Assembly (NCBI GenBank): GCA_905215385.1
Contig: CAJMPY010000014.1
Location: 14,711-78,710 of the forward strand
DNA from: an uncultured bacterium
GTDB taxonomy: Bacteria > Actinomycetota > Coriobacteriia > Coriobacteriales > Coriobacteriaceae
DNA length: 64,000 bases
Reading direction: 5' to 3'
Program-made: the position numbers and the translations under genes
Part shown: in pieces, positions 42,644 through 51,854 of the stretch
How positions within the stretch are numbered: the first letter of the stretch is position 1
How the letters are laid out: each line of letters starts with the position of its first letter
The notes under the pieces: generated by a model
Told to the model about the DNA's origin: nothing
What the model saw: the letters and a program-made list of their open reading frames with translations, nothing else
Database searches by the model: none

Positions 42644-43859
42644 GGGTATCGACCTCCTTCGCCGAGCCTCGGCCATCCGCGCCCGCCATAGCGCCGCTGC
42701 AAGAAACGCCGCCCCATTCGTCGGGTTCGCCTTCGCCCGATGCACCTTCCGCCCGAAGCGCACGGCCGAACGCCATCGCAAGCCGGGCATTCTCCTTGCG
42801 CGTGCGCACCGCGACGCGGCACCAGAAACGGGACAGTACCGAAAACGAGTCGCACGTGCGGACCAAAACCCCCTGTTTATACAGGCGTTCGGGGATGTCT
42901 TTCGCCGGCGTGCGGACTAAAAGGAAGTTCGCATCCGATGGCACGACGGAAAGCCCGAGCGAGGAGAGCTCATGGGAAAGCCACGCTCGCTCGCCCGCCA
43001 ATACATCGCGCGTGCGCGAGACGTATTCAACGTCTTCCAGGGCGGCGATGCCCGCGGCCTCGGCGACCGAGGAGACAGGCCACGCCTGCCCCGCCCGGCG
43101 AATCCCCTCGATGAGTTGGGCGTTTCCGCTGATCAGATATCCCAACCGCAACCCCGCCATTCCGTAGAGCTTGGTGAACGCGGAGAGCACGGCCACATGG
43201 CGCGAACACGCGGCGCGTGCGGCCACGCTCCTTTCGCGGGCGTCGGGCGCAAATCCGAGGAAGCACTCGTCCACGACGAGCAGCGCGCCCACCTGCTCGC
43301 AGCGGCAAGCCGCGGCCTCGATCACGCTGGGGTCGACGAGGCGCCCCGTCGGGTTGTTCGGATTGCAGAGGTACGCCACGTCTCCCGGCCCCTCGATCGC
43401 GCGGGCGAAGGAGGCGGGCACGTCGAAGTCGTCCGCTTCGGAGAGCGGGAACTCCTGCACGCATGCGCCGTAGTACGATGCCGCCTCCGCATATTCAGAG
43501 AACGTCGGCGCGCACACGACGATGCGTTTCGGGCGCACCGCCGCGGCGAGCCGCCAGATGATGTCGGACGCGCCCGCGCCGCAGACGATAGTATCTTCGG
43601 GAATGCCCTGGTCGCGCGCTAGCGCGCGAACGAGGGCGAGGCTTTCCCTATCGGGGTAGGCGTCGATTCGAGAAAGCGCCTTGCAAGCTGCGGCGACGGC
43701 GCGCGGCGAGGGGCCTGCCGGATTCACGTTCACCGAAAAGTCAATGAGGTCGGAGGCGCCCCCTTCGCAAGCGATGCCGAGCGATTGCGCGCTGCCCCCA
43801 TGCGTACGGGCGCGCAGGATTCCCCCGGCAGCCCGGGGCGCGGCGTGGTCTTCCCTCAT
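42636..43859 (-). CDS. cobD: L-threonine-O-3-phosphate decarboxylase (aminotransferase fold)
   Basis: This 407-residue PLP enzyme makes (R)-1-amino-2-propanol O-2-phosphate, the linker to the nucleotide loop. It shows the class I/II fold: IDFSVNVNPAGPS, VCGAGASDIIWRL, YLCNPNNPTGRLVD, VVDECFLGF, and the PLP Lys in SAFTKLYGMAGLRLGY (near 225). VLVRTCDSF precedes the C-terminal domain. About 40 extra residues (Gly/Ser/Glu-rich, to DTRG) extend past the usual end near 365. ATG 43859 overlaps the cbiB stop as ATGA. HisC-type function is unlikely given the neighbours. Confidence 0.9.
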   Translation of the reverse strand: MREDHAAPRAAGGILRARTHGGSAQSLGIACEGGASDLIDFSVNVNPAGPSPRAVAAACKALSRIDAYPDRESLALVRALARDQGIPEDTIVCGAGASDIIWRLAAAVRPKRIVVCAPTFSEYAEAASYYGACVQEFPLSEADDFDVPASFARAIEGPGDVAYLCNPNNPTGRLVDPSVIEAAACRCEQVGALLVVDECFLGFAPDARERSVAARAACSRHVAVLSAFTKLYGMAGLRLGYLISGNAQLIEGIRRAGQAWPVSSVAEAAGIAALEDVEYVSRTRDVLAGERAWLSHELSSLGLSVVPSDANFLLVRTPAKDIPERLYKQGVLVRTCDSFSVLSRFWCRVAVRTRKENARLAMAFGRALRAEGASGEGEPDEWGGVSCSGAMAGADGRGSAKEVDTRG

Positions 43860-44830
43860 GCCATCGCCCCCACGGCGAGCACGACCGCCGCGCGCGCGGC
43901 GCCGAAGACGACGAGCGCGCATACGGACGCAGCGAGCATGAGCCTTGTCGCCCGGGCGATGTCGCCCCACTGGATTTCGCGGGACGCGTCTCCTATCGTC
44001 GGTTTCTCAACGAGCTTGCCGAAATACACCGCGGGTCCTGCCAGGCGCAGCCCGAGCGCGCCCGCGCACGCTGACTCGGTCTGCGCCGCGTTCGGGCTCG
44101 CATGGCGACGCCTGTCGCGGCGCCAGATGCGCGCAGCCCCGCGCGCGTCGAGCCCGACGATCGGGCACACGGCGATCATGAGCAGAGCCGATAAGCGCGA
44201 GGGAATCCAGTTCAGCGCATCGTCGAGGCGCGCCGAAGCGCAGCCGAAGTCGATGTAGCGCTCGTTTTTGTAGCCCACCATGCTGTCGAGCGTGTTCACC
44301 GCCTTGTACGCCATGCCCAAGGGCGCACCCCCGATCATAAGGTAGAAAAGCGGCGCGATGACGCCGTCGCTCGCGTTCTCCGCCACCGTTTCCACAGCGG
44401 CGCGCGCGACGCCCTGCTCGTCGAGAACAGACGTGTCGCGTCCCACGATGAGCCCGACGGCTTCGCGCGCTGCGACAAGGCCGCCCTTCGAGAACGCGCG
44501 GGCCACGGCCAGGCTCTGGCGGCGCAGCTCGCATGCCGCGAGAATCTGATAGCTCGCCCATGCCTCGGCCACGAAGCGCAAGCCGGAGTGAACCATGCCG
44601 CAAAGATGCAGGATTCCCCAGGTCAAAAGCCCAAACGCAAGCGGAAGCGCCACGGCAAGCACAAGCCCTGCGGCGCGCGTGCCCGCGGACGTTTGCGGGA
44701 ATGCGCCCCGCAGGCGGCCTTCGGCCCACGTGATCGCGCGCCCCATGGCGACGACGGGATGGGGAAGCCAGCGCGGGTCGCCGAAGGCAAGGTCGGCCGC
44801 GAACCCGGCGGCGACGGCAAGAATCGTCAT
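43856..44830 (-). CDS. cbiB: Adenosylcobinamide-phosphate synthase
   Basis: This 324-residue membrane enzyme joins aminopropanol phosphate to cobyric acid. It has N-terminal ADLAFGDPRWLPHPVVAMGR, then helices (AAGLVLAVALPLAFGLLTWG), the hallmark VETVAENASDGVIAPLFY, AYKAVNTLDSMVGYKNERY and ALNWIPSRLSALLM. The C-terminal helix (LAASVCALVVFGAARAAVVL) anchors it. The start ATG 44830 shares one base with the previous stop (TGATG). It is immediately followed by cobD, whose product it uses. Confidence 0.95.
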   Translation of the reverse strand: MTILAVAAGFAADLAFGDPRWLPHPVVAMGRAITWAEGRLRGAFPQTSAGTRAAGLVLAVALPLAFGLLTWGILHLCGMVHSGLRFVAEAWASYQILAACELRRQSLAVARAFSKGGLVAAREAVGLIVGRDTSVLDEQGVARAAVETVAENASDGVIAPLFYLMIGGAPLGMAYKAVNTLDSMVGYKNERYIDFGCASARLDDALNWIPSRLSALLMIAVCPIVGLDARGAARIWRRDRRRHASPNAAQTESACAGALGLRLAGPAVYFGKLVEKPTIGDASREIQWGDIARATRLMLAASVCALVVFGAARAAVVLAVGAMA

Positions 44831-45831
44831 CACCGGGCATCGCCCCCCGAAGCGGGGCGAACGTCGCGAAGGCAGCGCCCATCCCAAGTGGCGGCCCATG
44901 CGCCGCCCGGCTCGGTATGCACGTCGAAGTATCCCATTTTCGGGACAGCTAGCTCGGAGAGCAGCGCTTTCACGGTACCCGCGTGAACGACGAAGACGGC
45001 GCGCCCACTCCCCTGGGCGCGCTCCGATTCGCACGCCTCCCGAAACGCCGCGATGACGCGGCGGGTGAAATCGCTCTTGCCCTCGCCATGCGGGCAGCGC
45101 GTCTCGCACCAGGAGTCTACCCAGGCGCGATAGCGCGCATCCTCTTTAAGCTCGGCGGCGCTTCGCCCCTCGAAGTCGCCGAAATCCATCTCGCGCAGAC
45201 CGGGGCACGCCATAAGCTCCGCGTTCGGGAAGAGGATGCGCGCCGTCTGGTCGGTGCGGGCCATGCCGCTCGTGATAACACGGAACACGTCACGATCGCA
45301 CGCGAGGTCGCGCAAAGCGCGCTCGCCCGCACTCGACAGGGGCTCGTCGGTGCCCGCCCCGCTGTAGCGATGGTCTTCCGTGCCCGCCGTGGCACCATGG
45401 CGCACGAAGACGACTTCCAAAGGCGCACCCGCGCCCTGCGTCCCTCGAGGTGCATCGGCAAGGTTTCCTTTGATGACCTGGGGAATCCCGCACGTCATGC
45501 GCACGACGACGTCGGCGCGCGCAGCGAGCGCGCATCCCAGGCGCCCCGCGCGCTCGCGCCATTGGGCGTCTTCCGCACTCATGGGGACGACCCCCGAGCC
45601 GACCAAGGGCAGAATCACTGCGTCGAAGCCGATCAGCCGCTCGAGCGCCCGGTCAGCGTCGAGCGCGCGTACGAGTTCCTCAGCACGGTAAGCGACACGG
45701 CCGGCAAAAGCCGCGGGCACGCCGCCCTCCGCAAACTGCGCCGCGTCGACGAAATCGTCCGCCGCGAACCCGAGCTTTTCGCGCACGAAGGTCCTCTTCC
45801 CCGAATGCGCGCCACCTACCACGAGCATCAT
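44830..45831 (-). CDS. CobU-like P-loop domain fused to alpha-ribazole phosphatase (CobC)
   Basis: A 333-residue two-domain protein. Residues 1-125 resemble CobU/CobP: MLVVGGAHSGKRTFV (P-loop, Lys12), ILPLVGSGVVPMSAEDAQWR and VVRMTCGIPQVIKG. But the guanylyl-accepting His motif (HRxxR) of CobU is absent, and a full cobU gene lies two genes upstream. Residues 138-333 are a histidine phosphatase: VVFVRHGATAGTED (His145), REMDFGDFEGRSAAEL and VFVVHAGTVKALLSEL (second His), as in CobC, which removes phosphate from alpha-ribazole phosphate or cobalamin phosphate. It starts at ATG 45831, overlapping cobS as ATGA, so the fusion is a single reading frame. Confidence 0.85.
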   Translation of the reverse strand: MMLVVGGAHSGKRTFVREKLGFAADDFVDAAQFAEGGVPAAFAGRVAYRAEELVRALDADRALERLIGFDAVILPLVGSGVVPMSAEDAQWRERAGRLGCALAARADVVVRMTCGIPQVIKGNLADAPRGTQGAGAPLEVVFVRHGATAGTEDHRYSGAGTDEPLSSAGERALRDLACDRDVFRVITSGMARTDQTARILFPNAELMACPGLREMDFGDFEGRSAAELKEDARYRAWVDSWCETRCPHGEGKSDFTRRVIAAFREACESERAQGSGRAVFVVHAGTVKALLSELAVPKMGYFDVHTEPGGAWAATWDGRCLRDVRPASGGDAR

Positions 45832-46595
45832 AGGAGCATGCCCCCCGCCACCAGCATGGCAAGCATCGCGAGCTCGGCCCATTGCAGAAACCATCCGGCC
45901 AAATCCCCCGTCACTCCGCCGAAGCGGGACAGAGCAACATGGCGGTACCACGCGAGCGCCAAAAGCCCCGCCACCGCCATAAGGGCGCCGACGGCCTGAG
46001 CGCACGCGACCATCCCTGCAGCCGAAGCCGCAGTGAAAGCGCAAAGCGGCACGACGATCGCCGCGCGCTTCTTCGCAGGCGAGAGCCCCGCGGCCATGCC
46101 GTCCGCCCGCGCGGCAGACCAGCATTCAACGGCGAGCCCCGAAAGCGAGCGGGAGAACACGAGCGAGCACAGAAGTGCGAGGAACGCCCCCGCCGTAAGC
46201 GGCAGCGCGGTGAAAAGGGAAAACTGCAGAATAAGGTACACAACAACACCGATGACCCCGAAGGCGCCCGCCCGCGGGTCGTGCATGATCTCGAGCTTTC
46301 GCTCGCGCGGGGCCCAACTTGCAAGCGCATCGGAGGTGTCGCAGAGCCCGTCTAGGTGGATGCCTCCCGTCACCGCCACAGGCAGCGCCACGAGCACGGC
46401 CGCGACGATGGTCGCGGGCACGCCGAGCAGGTTCGCCACGTACCCCCACGCCGTCATGAGGAAGCCTTCCGCAAGGCCCACCAGGGGAAACGCGGCAAGC
46501 GCATGGGTTGACCCGAAATCGGTCCAGGCCGATTTCGGAACGGGGATACGCGAGAACGTTCCGAACGCCGCGCCGATTGCCTCTACTATCTTCAC
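45828..46595 (-). CDS. cobS: Cobalamin (5'-phosphate) synthase
   Basis: This 255-residue integral membrane enzyme joins adenosyl-GDP-cobinamide and alpha-ribazole(-phosphate). It has N-terminal FGTFSRIPVPKSAW, the catalytic motif GGIHLDGLCDTSDALAS (Asp pair), KLEIMHDPRAGAFGVIGVV, then multiple helices (LILQFSLFTALPLTAGAFLA; GMVACAQAVGALMAVAGLLA). Family members are 240-270 residues, so the size is right. The start is GTG 46595, within GTGA overlapping the cobU stop. Confidence 0.94.
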   Translation of the reverse strand: MKIVEAIGAAFGTFSRIPVPKSAWTDFGSTHALAAFPLVGLAEGFLMTAWGYVANLLGVPATIVAAVLVALPVAVTGGIHLDGLCDTSDALASWAPRERKLEIMHDPRAGAFGVIGVVVYLILQFSLFTALPLTAGAFLALLCSLVFSRSLSGLAVECWSAARADGMAAGLSPAKKRAAIVVPLCAFTAASAAGMVACAQAVGALMAVAGLLALAWYRHVALSRFGGVTGDLAGWFLQWAELAMLAMLVAGGMLL

Positions 46596-47140
46596 CTTGT
46601 AGGTCCTTCGCCTTTCATCCACACGGGAATCCCGCATACCACTTCGACTGCGCGGTCGGCCAGCGCCGCCACACCCGCGTTCACGCGCGCGAGCGCGCGC
46701 CTCCATGCCTCGGTCCCTTCATCGTAGCGCATCCCATCGGCGAACACGTCGACGGTGACCACCACCGTATACGCAGCGGCCTGAGCGAGCCGTTCAATGC
46801 CTCCGAGCACCTCGCGCGCCACAGCGTCAGGGTCACGCGGGGACAAGCCGCCTTCCGCGAAGAGCTCGTTCGCAAACAGGTTGCCCACGTCCTCCAAAAG
46901 AAGCGTGCAGCCGCGCGGAAGCCCGGGCACTGCGGCGCCCACGTCACGCGTGCACTCGAGGGTAGAAAACCCCTTGCCCTCGCGCAGCGCCCGATGGCGC
47001 GCGATACGGCGGGCGCCATCTTCCCCGAAGGGCTCCATCGTTGCGAGGTACACGCGGGGGCCGTCGTGCCCGAGGCACAGGGACTCGGCGTAGGCGCTCT
47101 TGCCGCTCGCGGCGGCGCCGATGACGAGCGTCACCTTCAT
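46592..47140 (-). CDS. cobU: Bifunctional adenosylcobinamide kinase / guanylyltransferase
   Basis: This 182-residue enzyme phosphorylates adenosylcobinamide and attaches GMP. It has the P-loop LVIGAAASGKSAYAESL (Lys14), the GMP-accepting His49 in RRIARHRALRE, TLLLEDVGNLFANELF and DRAVEVVCGIPVWMKG at the C-terminus. The GAAASGKS loop departs from GGARSGKS but keeps the GxxxxGKS frame. ATG 47140 overlaps the cobT stop as ATGA. A second, His-less CobU-like domain follows two genes later. Confidence 0.92.
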   Translation of the reverse strand: MKVTLVIGAAASGKSAYAESLCLGHDGPRVYLATMEPFGEDGARRIARHRALREGKGFSTLECTRDVGAAVPGLPRGCTLLLEDVGNLFANELFAEGGLSPRDPDAVAREVLGGIERLAQAAAYTVVVTVDVFADGMRYDEGTEAWRRALARVNAGVAALADRAVEVVCGIPVWMKGEGPTR

Positions 47141-48279
47141 TTCCCGGCCTCGAAATGCTCGTAAGCAGCCATACCAGTCGCCGTGAACGTCTTCCCATCC
47201 CGGTACACGCACAGCGCCGAATCCAGAAGGGGCAGATACGCCATGGCGCCCGCGCCCTCGCCCAAGTGCATGCCTGCGTCGAGGGGCGCCTTTATGCCGA
47301 GCTCGCGAAGGAGCTCCTGGCTTGCGGGTTCGCTTGATGCGTGGGTGCCCACGAGGTAGCCCAAGACGTTGGGGCACAGGCGCGCTGCGCACAGGGCCGC
47401 CGTACAGGATATGACCCCGTCGAGGAGCGCCGCCGCCTTCGAGGCCGCGGCCCCCAGGTAGAAGCCGCACATCGCCGCAATGTCGAAGCCGCCCACCTTC
47501 GAAAGCACGTCGATCGGGTCGGCGGGATCGGGCGAGTTCGCGTCGATAGCGTGCTCGACCACGTCGCGCTTGCGCGCGAGTGAGGCGTCCGAGAGCCCCG
47601 CGCCGCGCCCGACGAGGCTCCGCGCTTCCGCCCGAATGAGCACTGCGGCCACCGCCGCCGAGGTGGTCGTGTTGCCGATGCCCATCTCGCCCGCGGCGAG
47701 AAGGCGCACGCCGGTGCGGGCAAGCCCGCACGCGACGGCGATTCCGACCTCGATCGCGCGCACGGCCCCATCGCGAGACATAGCGGGGCCGTGCGCGATG
47801 TTGCCGCTCCCCCGCCGCACGTTCGCGCGCACCATGCGCGTGTCTTCTATACCCCGGGCCATACCCACGTCGACGGGCACGACCTCGGCACCCGCGAACG
47901 CCGCCATGCGGCAGGCGCTCGTGGCCCCCTCGCACATGTTGCGCGCGACGGCTCGCGTCACGTCTTGCCCGCTTTGCGACACGCCTTCGGCAACGACCCC
48001 GTTGTCGGAGAAGAATACCGCGAGCGCACGGGGGAACTCGGCCACCTCGGCGCTCCCCTGAGCTGCGGCGATACACGCGACGGCGTCTTCAAAGTCGCCC
48101 AATCCCCCCAAGGGGTGCGCGATGGAGTCCCACGCGGCGTACGCGGCGGCGCGGGCGCACTCGTCTGCGGGCGCGATCCGGGAGAGCGCGGATTCGAGCA
48201 CGGCGCCCGGCGCCGACGAGAACGCGCGCTCGACTTCCTCGCGGATGCAGGCAAGCGCGGTTTCGGTTGCTTCAGCCAT
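47137..48279 (-). CDS. cobT: Nicotinate-nucleotide--dimethylbenzimidazole phosphoribosyltransferase
   Basis: This 380-residue enzyme activates the lower-ligand base to alpha-ribazole-5'-phosphate. Motifs are VFFSDNGVVAEGVSQSGQDVT, GIGNTTTSAAVAAVL, VGRGAGLSDASLARKRDVV, KVGGFDIAAMCGFYLGAAA and the catalytic Glu in LGEGAGAMAYLPLLD (about 340). Family length is about 350. Here it activates an unknown base, since no lower-ligand synthesis genes (bluB or bza) are in the window. ATG 48279 overlaps the cbiA stop by eight bases. Confidence 0.95.
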   Translation of the reverse strand: MAEATETALACIREEVERAFSSAPGAVLESALSRIAPADECARAAAYAAWDSIAHPLGGLGDFEDAVACIAAAQGSAEVAEFPRALAVFFSDNGVVAEGVSQSGQDVTRAVARNMCEGATSACRMAAFAGAEVVPVDVGMARGIEDTRMVRANVRRGSGNIAHGPAMSRDGAVRAIEVGIAVACGLARTGVRLLAAGEMGIGNTTTSAAVAAVLIRAEARSLVGRGAGLSDASLARKRDVVEHAIDANSPDPADPIDVLSKVGGFDIAAMCGFYLGAAASKAAALLDGVISCTAALCAARLCPNVLGYLVGTHASSEPASQELLRELGIKAPLDAGMHLGEGAGAMAYLPLLDSALCVYRDGKTFTATGMAAYEHFEAGK

Positions 48280-49654
48280 GCCGTCTCCTCTCTGCGAACG
48301 ACGCTGCGGCAGACGCGAACGCGCGCGCAACGTCGGGGTTCGCAGGATAGTACACATGCGGGAAGCCCGCCACCAGGGACGGGGTGGTCGTCATGCACGG
48401 CCAGCCCTTGTCGCGCCGGGGCTTCTGCGCCCAAAAGTCGCCGCCCGGGCAGGTGGACTGCCAGTAGTGGAACTCGTGCGCGCGGATGCGTGTGCCGCGC
48501 GGCCCGTAGAGCCCGTCGCGTTGGGAAGTAAGCTCCACGTACCCGAAATGGGACAGCCTTCCCCCGTTCTCGCTTGCGCCCTCAAGGGCGCCCGCAACAG
48601 GCCAGCGCCGCCCCTCGCTGTCGGCGATTTCGCGCTGCAGGTACAGAAACCCACCGCATTCGGCGACCGTCGGCATGCCGGATTCCACCGCGCGCCGCAC
48701 CGCCTCGCGCATCGGCGCGTTCTCGGAGAGCTGCCGCGCATGGAGCTCCGGGTAGCCGCCCCCCAGATAGAGGGCGCTTGTCCCCCGGGGCAACTCGCTA
48801 TCACACAGGGGGCTGAAAAAGGCCAGCTCGCAACCCAGATCCTCGAGCGCGCGCAGGTTCTCCTCGTAATAGAACGAGAACGCCTCGTCACGCGCAACGG
48901 CGACGATGGGCCGCGCTCCCGCGATCGGCTCCAACCGGTAAGGTTCCTCGCGGATATCGGGTGCCGTCGCCGCTATTTCGAGCAAGCGGTCGACGTCGAC
49001 GCTCTTTTCCACCAGCTCGGCCATCTTGTCGATGCGCGCGGAGAGCTGCTCGACCTCGTCGGCGGTCACAAGCCCCAGATGCCGGCTTTCGAGCGAGAAC
49101 GCCTCGTCGGCGGGGATATTCCCCAAACCCGCGACGCCCGTGTGCTTCTCGATCGCAGGCGCCGCGTAGGCGCAGGCAGCGGCGCTCGTCTTGTTCAGCA
49201 CGACGCCGCGCACGTTCGCACAAGGCAGGAACTCGGCGATGCCGCGGATTACGGCGGCGAGCGATAAAGACGCCCCGCGCCCGTTCACCACTAAAACGAC
49301 CGGCGTTTCCGTGTCGCGCGCAACCTGATAGCTGCTCGCGTCGGCCACGCCGGGTGCCATGCCGTCATAGAAGCCCATGACCCCCTCGAGCACCGCGACA
49401 TCCGCGCCCGCGGCGCCGCATGCGAGCAGTGCGCGCAGCGTCGGGGCGTCGGTGAAGAAGCCGTCTAAATTGCCCGAGCGCGCACCCACGACGCGGCGAT
49501 GAAAGAGCGGGTCAATGTAGTCGGGGCCGCATTTGAAGGCCGCGCATGCAAGGCCGCGGCGCGCGAGCGCGCGCAGGAGCGCGCACGTTACGACCGTCTT
49601 GCCGCTCCCGCTCGAGGGCGCAGCGACCATGAAGCGCGGGATGGACGTGCTCAC
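48272..49654 (-). CDS. cbiA: Cobyrinic acid a,c-diamide synthase
   Basis: This 460-residue glutamine amidotransferase amidates side chains a and c of cob(II)yrinate. The N-terminal ATPase has MVAAPSSGSGKTVVTCALLR, KCGPDYIDPLFH, LEGVMGFYDGM and VVNGRGASLSLAAVIRG. The C-terminal glutaminase has YLGGGYPELHARQLSEN and PTVAECGGFLYLQ (catalytic Cys near 335). GTG 49654 (overlap GTGA with cbiET) gives M-STSIPRFMVAAP. It acts before btuR and cbiP in the same operon. Confidence 0.95.
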   Translation of the reverse strand: MSTSIPRFMVAAPSSGSGKTVVTCALLRALARRGLACAAFKCGPDYIDPLFHRRVVGARSGNLDGFFTDAPTLRALLACGAAGADVAVLEGVMGFYDGMAPGVADASSYQVARDTETPVVLVVNGRGASLSLAAVIRGIAEFLPCANVRGVVLNKTSAAACAYAAPAIEKHTGVAGLGNIPADEAFSLESRHLGLVTADEVEQLSARIDKMAELVEKSVDVDRLLEIAATAPDIREEPYRLEPIAGARPIVAVARDEAFSFYYEENLRALEDLGCELAFFSPLCDSELPRGTSALYLGGGYPELHARQLSENAPMREAVRRAVESGMPTVAECGGFLYLQREIADSEGRRWPVAGALEGASENGGRLSHFGYVELTSQRDGLYGPRGTRIRAHEFHYWQSTCPGGDFWAQKPRRDKGWPCMTTTPSLVAGFPHVYYPANPDVARAFASAAASFAERRRHG

Positions 49655-51123
49655 CGGGCGCCGCCTTCCCCACCTGCGGCGCTGCAGTTAGCAAGCGAGA
49701 CCACCTCAACGGATGGGTTCCCCTCGACAGAGAGGTCCTCCCCGACAGGCGACTCAGCAAGCGCGCCGACTTCGGCAAGCTCCTCGGCATCCGCGCCCGC
49801 ACCACGCGCGCTGACGAGGAACACGGGGTTTTGCGCCTTCATAAGATGGTGCGAGCCTACAGCCTCGGCACGGGCGGCCGACACCTGGCACGCCTCGAAC
49901 CCCTTAAAGCGCGAACCCGAGAGGAGCGCGAACGCCTCGGTGAGCGTCTCAACGGTGACGCATGGCACGCACAGGCGAACCTGCGAGTTCTTCTCGAGCG
50001 CCGCCTCCACGATGGAGGGAAGCTCGCCCGCGCTCCCGCCGACGAACACGGCGTCGGGGACGGGCAGTTTCGCGAGCGCTTCGGGGGCGACACCGGGGAC
50101 CGCATGCACGTTGCCGCACCCGAATGCATCCGCGTTCTCTCGGATGAGCCGCACGCCGGTCGCGTTGCGCTCGACCGCCCATACCGACCCCGCTCGCGCG
50201 ACGAGCGCCGCCTCGATCGAAACGCTCCCCGTGCCGGCGCCGACATCCCACACGGTGTCGGTCGCGGTAAGGCGCAGCTTCGCGAGCGCGACGGCGCGCA
50301 CCTCCTGCTTGGTCATGGGAACGTCGCCGCGGATGAAGAGCTCGTCGGGAATGCCCGAGGAAGCGTACGGCCAGCGGGAGCTCGCGGCGCGGGATGCGCC
50401 CGCAGAGTCCGCCGCGAAAGAAGCCGCCGCGGGCGCAGACGCGCCGGCCGGCGCCTCGGAGGCTGCGCTAGAGCCCGCAGGCGAACCGGCGCAGCCTGCG
50501 AACTCGATAAGCATCACGTTCAAGTCGTCGAACGTCTGACCTGCGATTTCACTTGCGGTCGCGCAGGTGATGCGCTCGTCGGGGTACGACAGGCGCTCGG
50601 CCACCGTCACGCGCGCGTCCCCGAAGCCAGCCTGCACAAGCTCGCCCGAAAGCCGCGAGGGGTCTTCCCCGCCCGACGTGGCGAGGAAGAGCTCACCTGC
50701 GCGCTCGGCCTCGGCCACGATGTCGCACGCCACGCCGTGAGCGCTCGCGAAGCGCCAATCCTGCCATGGACGCGCGAGGCGCGCGGCGAGATACGACGCT
50801 GAGCTTATGCCGGGAATGACGCGCACGTCCACCTGCGCGTCGCCGGAGAGCGCCTCCACCAGGCGGCGCGCGCCGCTGAACAGCCCCACATCGCCCGTCA
50901 TCACGACCACGGCGCGCTGCCACGACGCCGCATCGGTGAGCGCGGCGACGATGTCCGCCGTCTTCACGAGCTCGCATCTCACCACGTCGGGCGGCACGTC
51001 GATGCTGACAAGCGCGCGATGAGCGCCGATGACCACGTCGGCGATGTCGATCGCGTCGAGCGCCGCGCGCGAGAGCAAGTCGGGGTTTCCGGGCCCCGCC
51101 CCGATGATCGTTACCTTTCGCAT
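49651..51123 (-). CDS. cbiET: Cobalt-precorrin-7 C5-methyltransferase / C15-methyltransferase (decarboxylating)
   Basis: A fused 490-residue CbiE-CbiT protein (CobL form). The CbiE part (1-~200) is a tetrapyrrole methylase: VTIIGAGPGNPDLLSRAALD, VVMTGDVGLFSGA and VIPGISSASYLAARL. A 40-residue Ala/Ser/Gly linker (about 203-245, SPAGSSAASEAPAGASAPAA) follows. CbiT (about 250-490) is a Rossmann methylase starting IRGDVPMTKQEVRAVALAKL, with WDVGAGTGSVSIEAAL and NATGVRLIRENADAFG. ATG 51123 overlaps the cbiH stop by 13 bases. Both halves carry normal SAM motifs, with FVGGSAGE in CbiT. Confidence 0.94.
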   Translation of the reverse strand: MRKVTIIGAGPGNPDLLSRAALDAIDIADVVIGAHRALVSIDVPPDVVRCELVKTADIVAALTDAASWQRAVVVMTGDVGLFSGARRLVEALSGDAQVDVRVIPGISSASYLAARLARPWQDWRFASAHGVACDIVAEAERAGELFLATSGGEDPSRLSGELVQAGFGDARVTVAERLSYPDERITCATASEIAGQTFDDLNVMLIEFAGCAGSPAGSSAASEAPAGASAPAAASFAADSAGASRAASSRWPYASSGIPDELFIRGDVPMTKQEVRAVALAKLRLTATDTVWDVGAGTGSVSIEAALVARAGSVWAVERNATGVRLIRENADAFGCGNVHAVPGVAPEALAKLPVPDAVFVGGSAGELPSIVEAALEKNSQVRLCVPCVTVETLTEAFALLSGSRFKGFEACQVSAARAEAVGSHHLMKAQNPVFLVSARGAGADAEELAEVGALAESPVGEDLSVEGNPSVEVVSLANCSAAGGEGGAR

Positions 51124-51854
51124 GGAATCTCCCGATACCCGCGCGGCGTGACCATACGGCCGCCTACGCGCTTCGTGTCCGCGTTGCCGACGAACACGGT
51201 GGTGAACATGTCGGCGTCGAACTCCCCCAGCTCGGAGAGCCTGCACATGCCCGACTGCTGCCCCTCGCGCCCGATGTTGCGTACCCAGCCGCAGAGCGTG
51301 TCGGGGGCCTTCCATTCGAGCATAATCTTCGCCGCGCGCGAGAGCCTGTCGGCGCGCTTTCTGCTGCGCGGGTTGTACAAACAGATGCAGAAGTCGGCGC
51401 TCGCCACGGCGGCGAGCCTGCGCTCGATGACCTCCCACGGCGTGAGCAGGTCGGAGAGCGACACGACCGCGAAGTCGTGGGCAAGCGGGGCGCCGAGCAC
51501 CGCCGACCCGCTCTGAGCCGCGGTGGCCCCGGCGATAACTTCCACGTCTACATCGGGGTAGTCCTCAGCAAGCTCCAGCACGGGGCTCGCCATGCCGTAC
51601 ACGCCCGCGTCACCGCTGCACACAAGCGCCACGGCTTCTCCGCACTGCGCGCGCGAAAGCGCCAGGCGGCACCGCTCGACCTCGTGCATCATCGGCGTCG
51701 CGAGATGCGCCGCGTCGGGCACGGCGGCGAGCGCGAGCTCCACGTATTTCGTATACCCCACAACGATGTCGGCCGCCTCGAGCGCGCGCCGAGCCGCAAT
51801 CGTCATGCCGTCGGGGCCGCCCGGGCCGATCCCCACCACGAAGAGCTTTCCCAT
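51111..51854 (-). CDS. cbiH: Cobalt-precorrin-3 C17-methyltransferase
   Basis: This 247-residue tetrapyrrole methylase methylates C17 with ring contraction. Motifs are LFVVGIGPGGPDGMTIAARR, VVGYTKYVEL (typical of CobJ/CbiH), LVCSGDAGVYGMASPVLEL, AGATAAQSGSAVLGAPLAHD and CICLYNPRSRKRADRL. ATG 51854 shares a base with the cbiG stop (TGATG); a GTG three nucleotides upstream is less likely. Placement directly after cbiG matches the anaerobic pathway, in which CbiG opens the ring it closes. Confidence 0.94.
   Translation of the reverse strand: MGKLFVVGIGPGGPDGMTIAARRALEAADIVVGYTKYVELALAAVPDAAHLATPMMHEVERCRLALSRAQCGEAVALVCSGDAGVYGMASPVLELAEDYPDVDVEVIAGATAAQSGSAVLGAPLAHDFAVVSLSDLLTPWEVIERRLAAVASADFCICLYNPRSRKRADRLSRAAKIMLEWKAPDTLCGWVRNIGREGQQSGMCRLSELGEFDADMFTTVFVGNADTKRVGGRMVTPRGYREIPCER

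Noticed and set aside
42636..43859. Histidinol-phosphate aminotransferase
   Set aside because: The fold and motifs are shared with CobD, but the gene lies between cbiB and cbiP with overlapping codons, and no his genes are nearby.
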